Shown piece by piece: positions 22,168 through 22,377 of a DNA stretch of 22,377 nucleotides. Under the pieces are notes generated by a model, which saw only the letters and a list, made by a program, of their open reading frames with translations, made no database searches and was not told the DNA's origin. Made by a program: the position numbers and the translations under genes. Position 1 is the stretch's first letter. Each line of letters begins with the position of its first letter. This stretch comes from Clostridiales bacterium (GTDB lineage: Bacteria; Bacillota; Clostridia; Oscillospirales; Oscillospiraceae): positions 1-22,377 of the forward strand of contig SFLE01000027.1 of NCBI GenBank assembly GCA_004553495.1. Direction: 5' to 3'.

Positions 22168-22377
22168 TTAATCCTTCTCGATACGGATCACCACATCGGG
22201 GCAAGTGCGTGCGCAGGATGCGCAGCCGATGCACTCCTCAGGTTTTACAACCTCTGCCGGGTGATAGCCTTTTGCGTTGATTTTTGCCTTGGAAAGTTCA
22301 ATGCAACCCTTGGGGCAAGCTCTTGCACAGAGACCGCAGCCCTTGCACAGGTTCTCATTGATGGTTACCTTTACCAT
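22168..22377 (-). CDS. 2-oxoacid:ferredoxin oxidoreductase, delta subunit (2x[4Fe-4S] ferredoxin)
   Basis: A complete 69-residue ferredoxin-like subunit whose ATG is the last three bases of the window. Two CxxCxxCxxxC sets (Cys11, 14, 17, 21 and Cys49, 52, 55, 59) each bind one 4Fe-4S cluster after the usual cross-over of the fourth Cys. It carries electrons from the thiamine site to external ferredoxin. It begins the visible delta-alpha-beta-gamma operon, 14 bases before the alpha ATG. The operon promoter lies outside the window. Confidence 0.92.
   Translation of the reverse strand: MVKVTINENLCKGCGLCARACPKGCIELSKAKINAKGYHPAEVVKPEECIGCASCARTCPDVVIRIEKD

Overview
The window looks like chromosome of an anaerobic, endospore-forming Firmicute, most likely a gut-type clostridium (Oscillospiraceae-like). 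The reasons are a SpoIIE homologue, a four-subunit ferredoxin-dependent 2-oxoacid oxidoreductase, strong AGGAGG-type ribosome binding sites, canonical TTGACA/TATAAT promoters and moderately GC-rich coding sequence. No rRNA, tRNA, CRISPR array, insertion sequence or phage gene was seen. Taxonomy is inferred from gene content only.

Layout. (1) Positions 1-460: the tail of a plus-strand gene that may be a ribbon-helix-helix protein, a perfect hairpin, and a minus-strand remnant that keeps both ends of an alpha-hydroxy-acid oxidase gene but has lost its middle. (2) Positions 578-6549, minus strand: an operon-like cluster read in the order MFS transporter, flavin/4Fe-4S ene-reductase of the BaiCD/2,4-dienoyl-CoA reductase family, two DUF3237 (UPF0311) paralogues (the second frameshifted), and two short-chain dehydrogenases. 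A 536-base intergenic region separates it from a divergent PucR-type regulator (7086-8345) and carries promoters and a repeated GGTGCTGC-TTT motif. Together these look like uptake and stepwise redox conversion of an unsaturated, oxygenated organic compound under substrate-responsive control; the substrate cannot be read from sequence. (3) Positions 8455-13550: a secreted five-SH3b plus NlpC/P60 cell-wall hydrolase on the minus strand, divergent from an ApbE-like lipoprotein followed closely by recG. (4) Positions 13569-16882, minus strand: a PadR repressor overlapping its membrane partner, and a CopA-type copper ATPase. (5) Positions 17009-19680: spoIIE overlapping a small single-pass membrane protein. 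The spoIIE promoter has a 21-base spacer, as described for Spo0A-activated promoters. (6) Positions 19853-22377: a delta-alpha-beta-gamma 2-oxoacid:ferredoxin oxidoreductase operon (VOR/KOR type), whose alpha gene carries an apparent internal deletion and frameshift near its 3' end.

Three genes in 22 kb (the oxidase remnant, the second DUF3237 gene and the alpha subunit) carry lesions that leave recognisable family sequence on both sides. This could be recent gene decay or assembly error, and read-level checking would decide between them. The reductase/SDR/DUF3237/MFS/PucR locus is the best candidate for an undescribed system.
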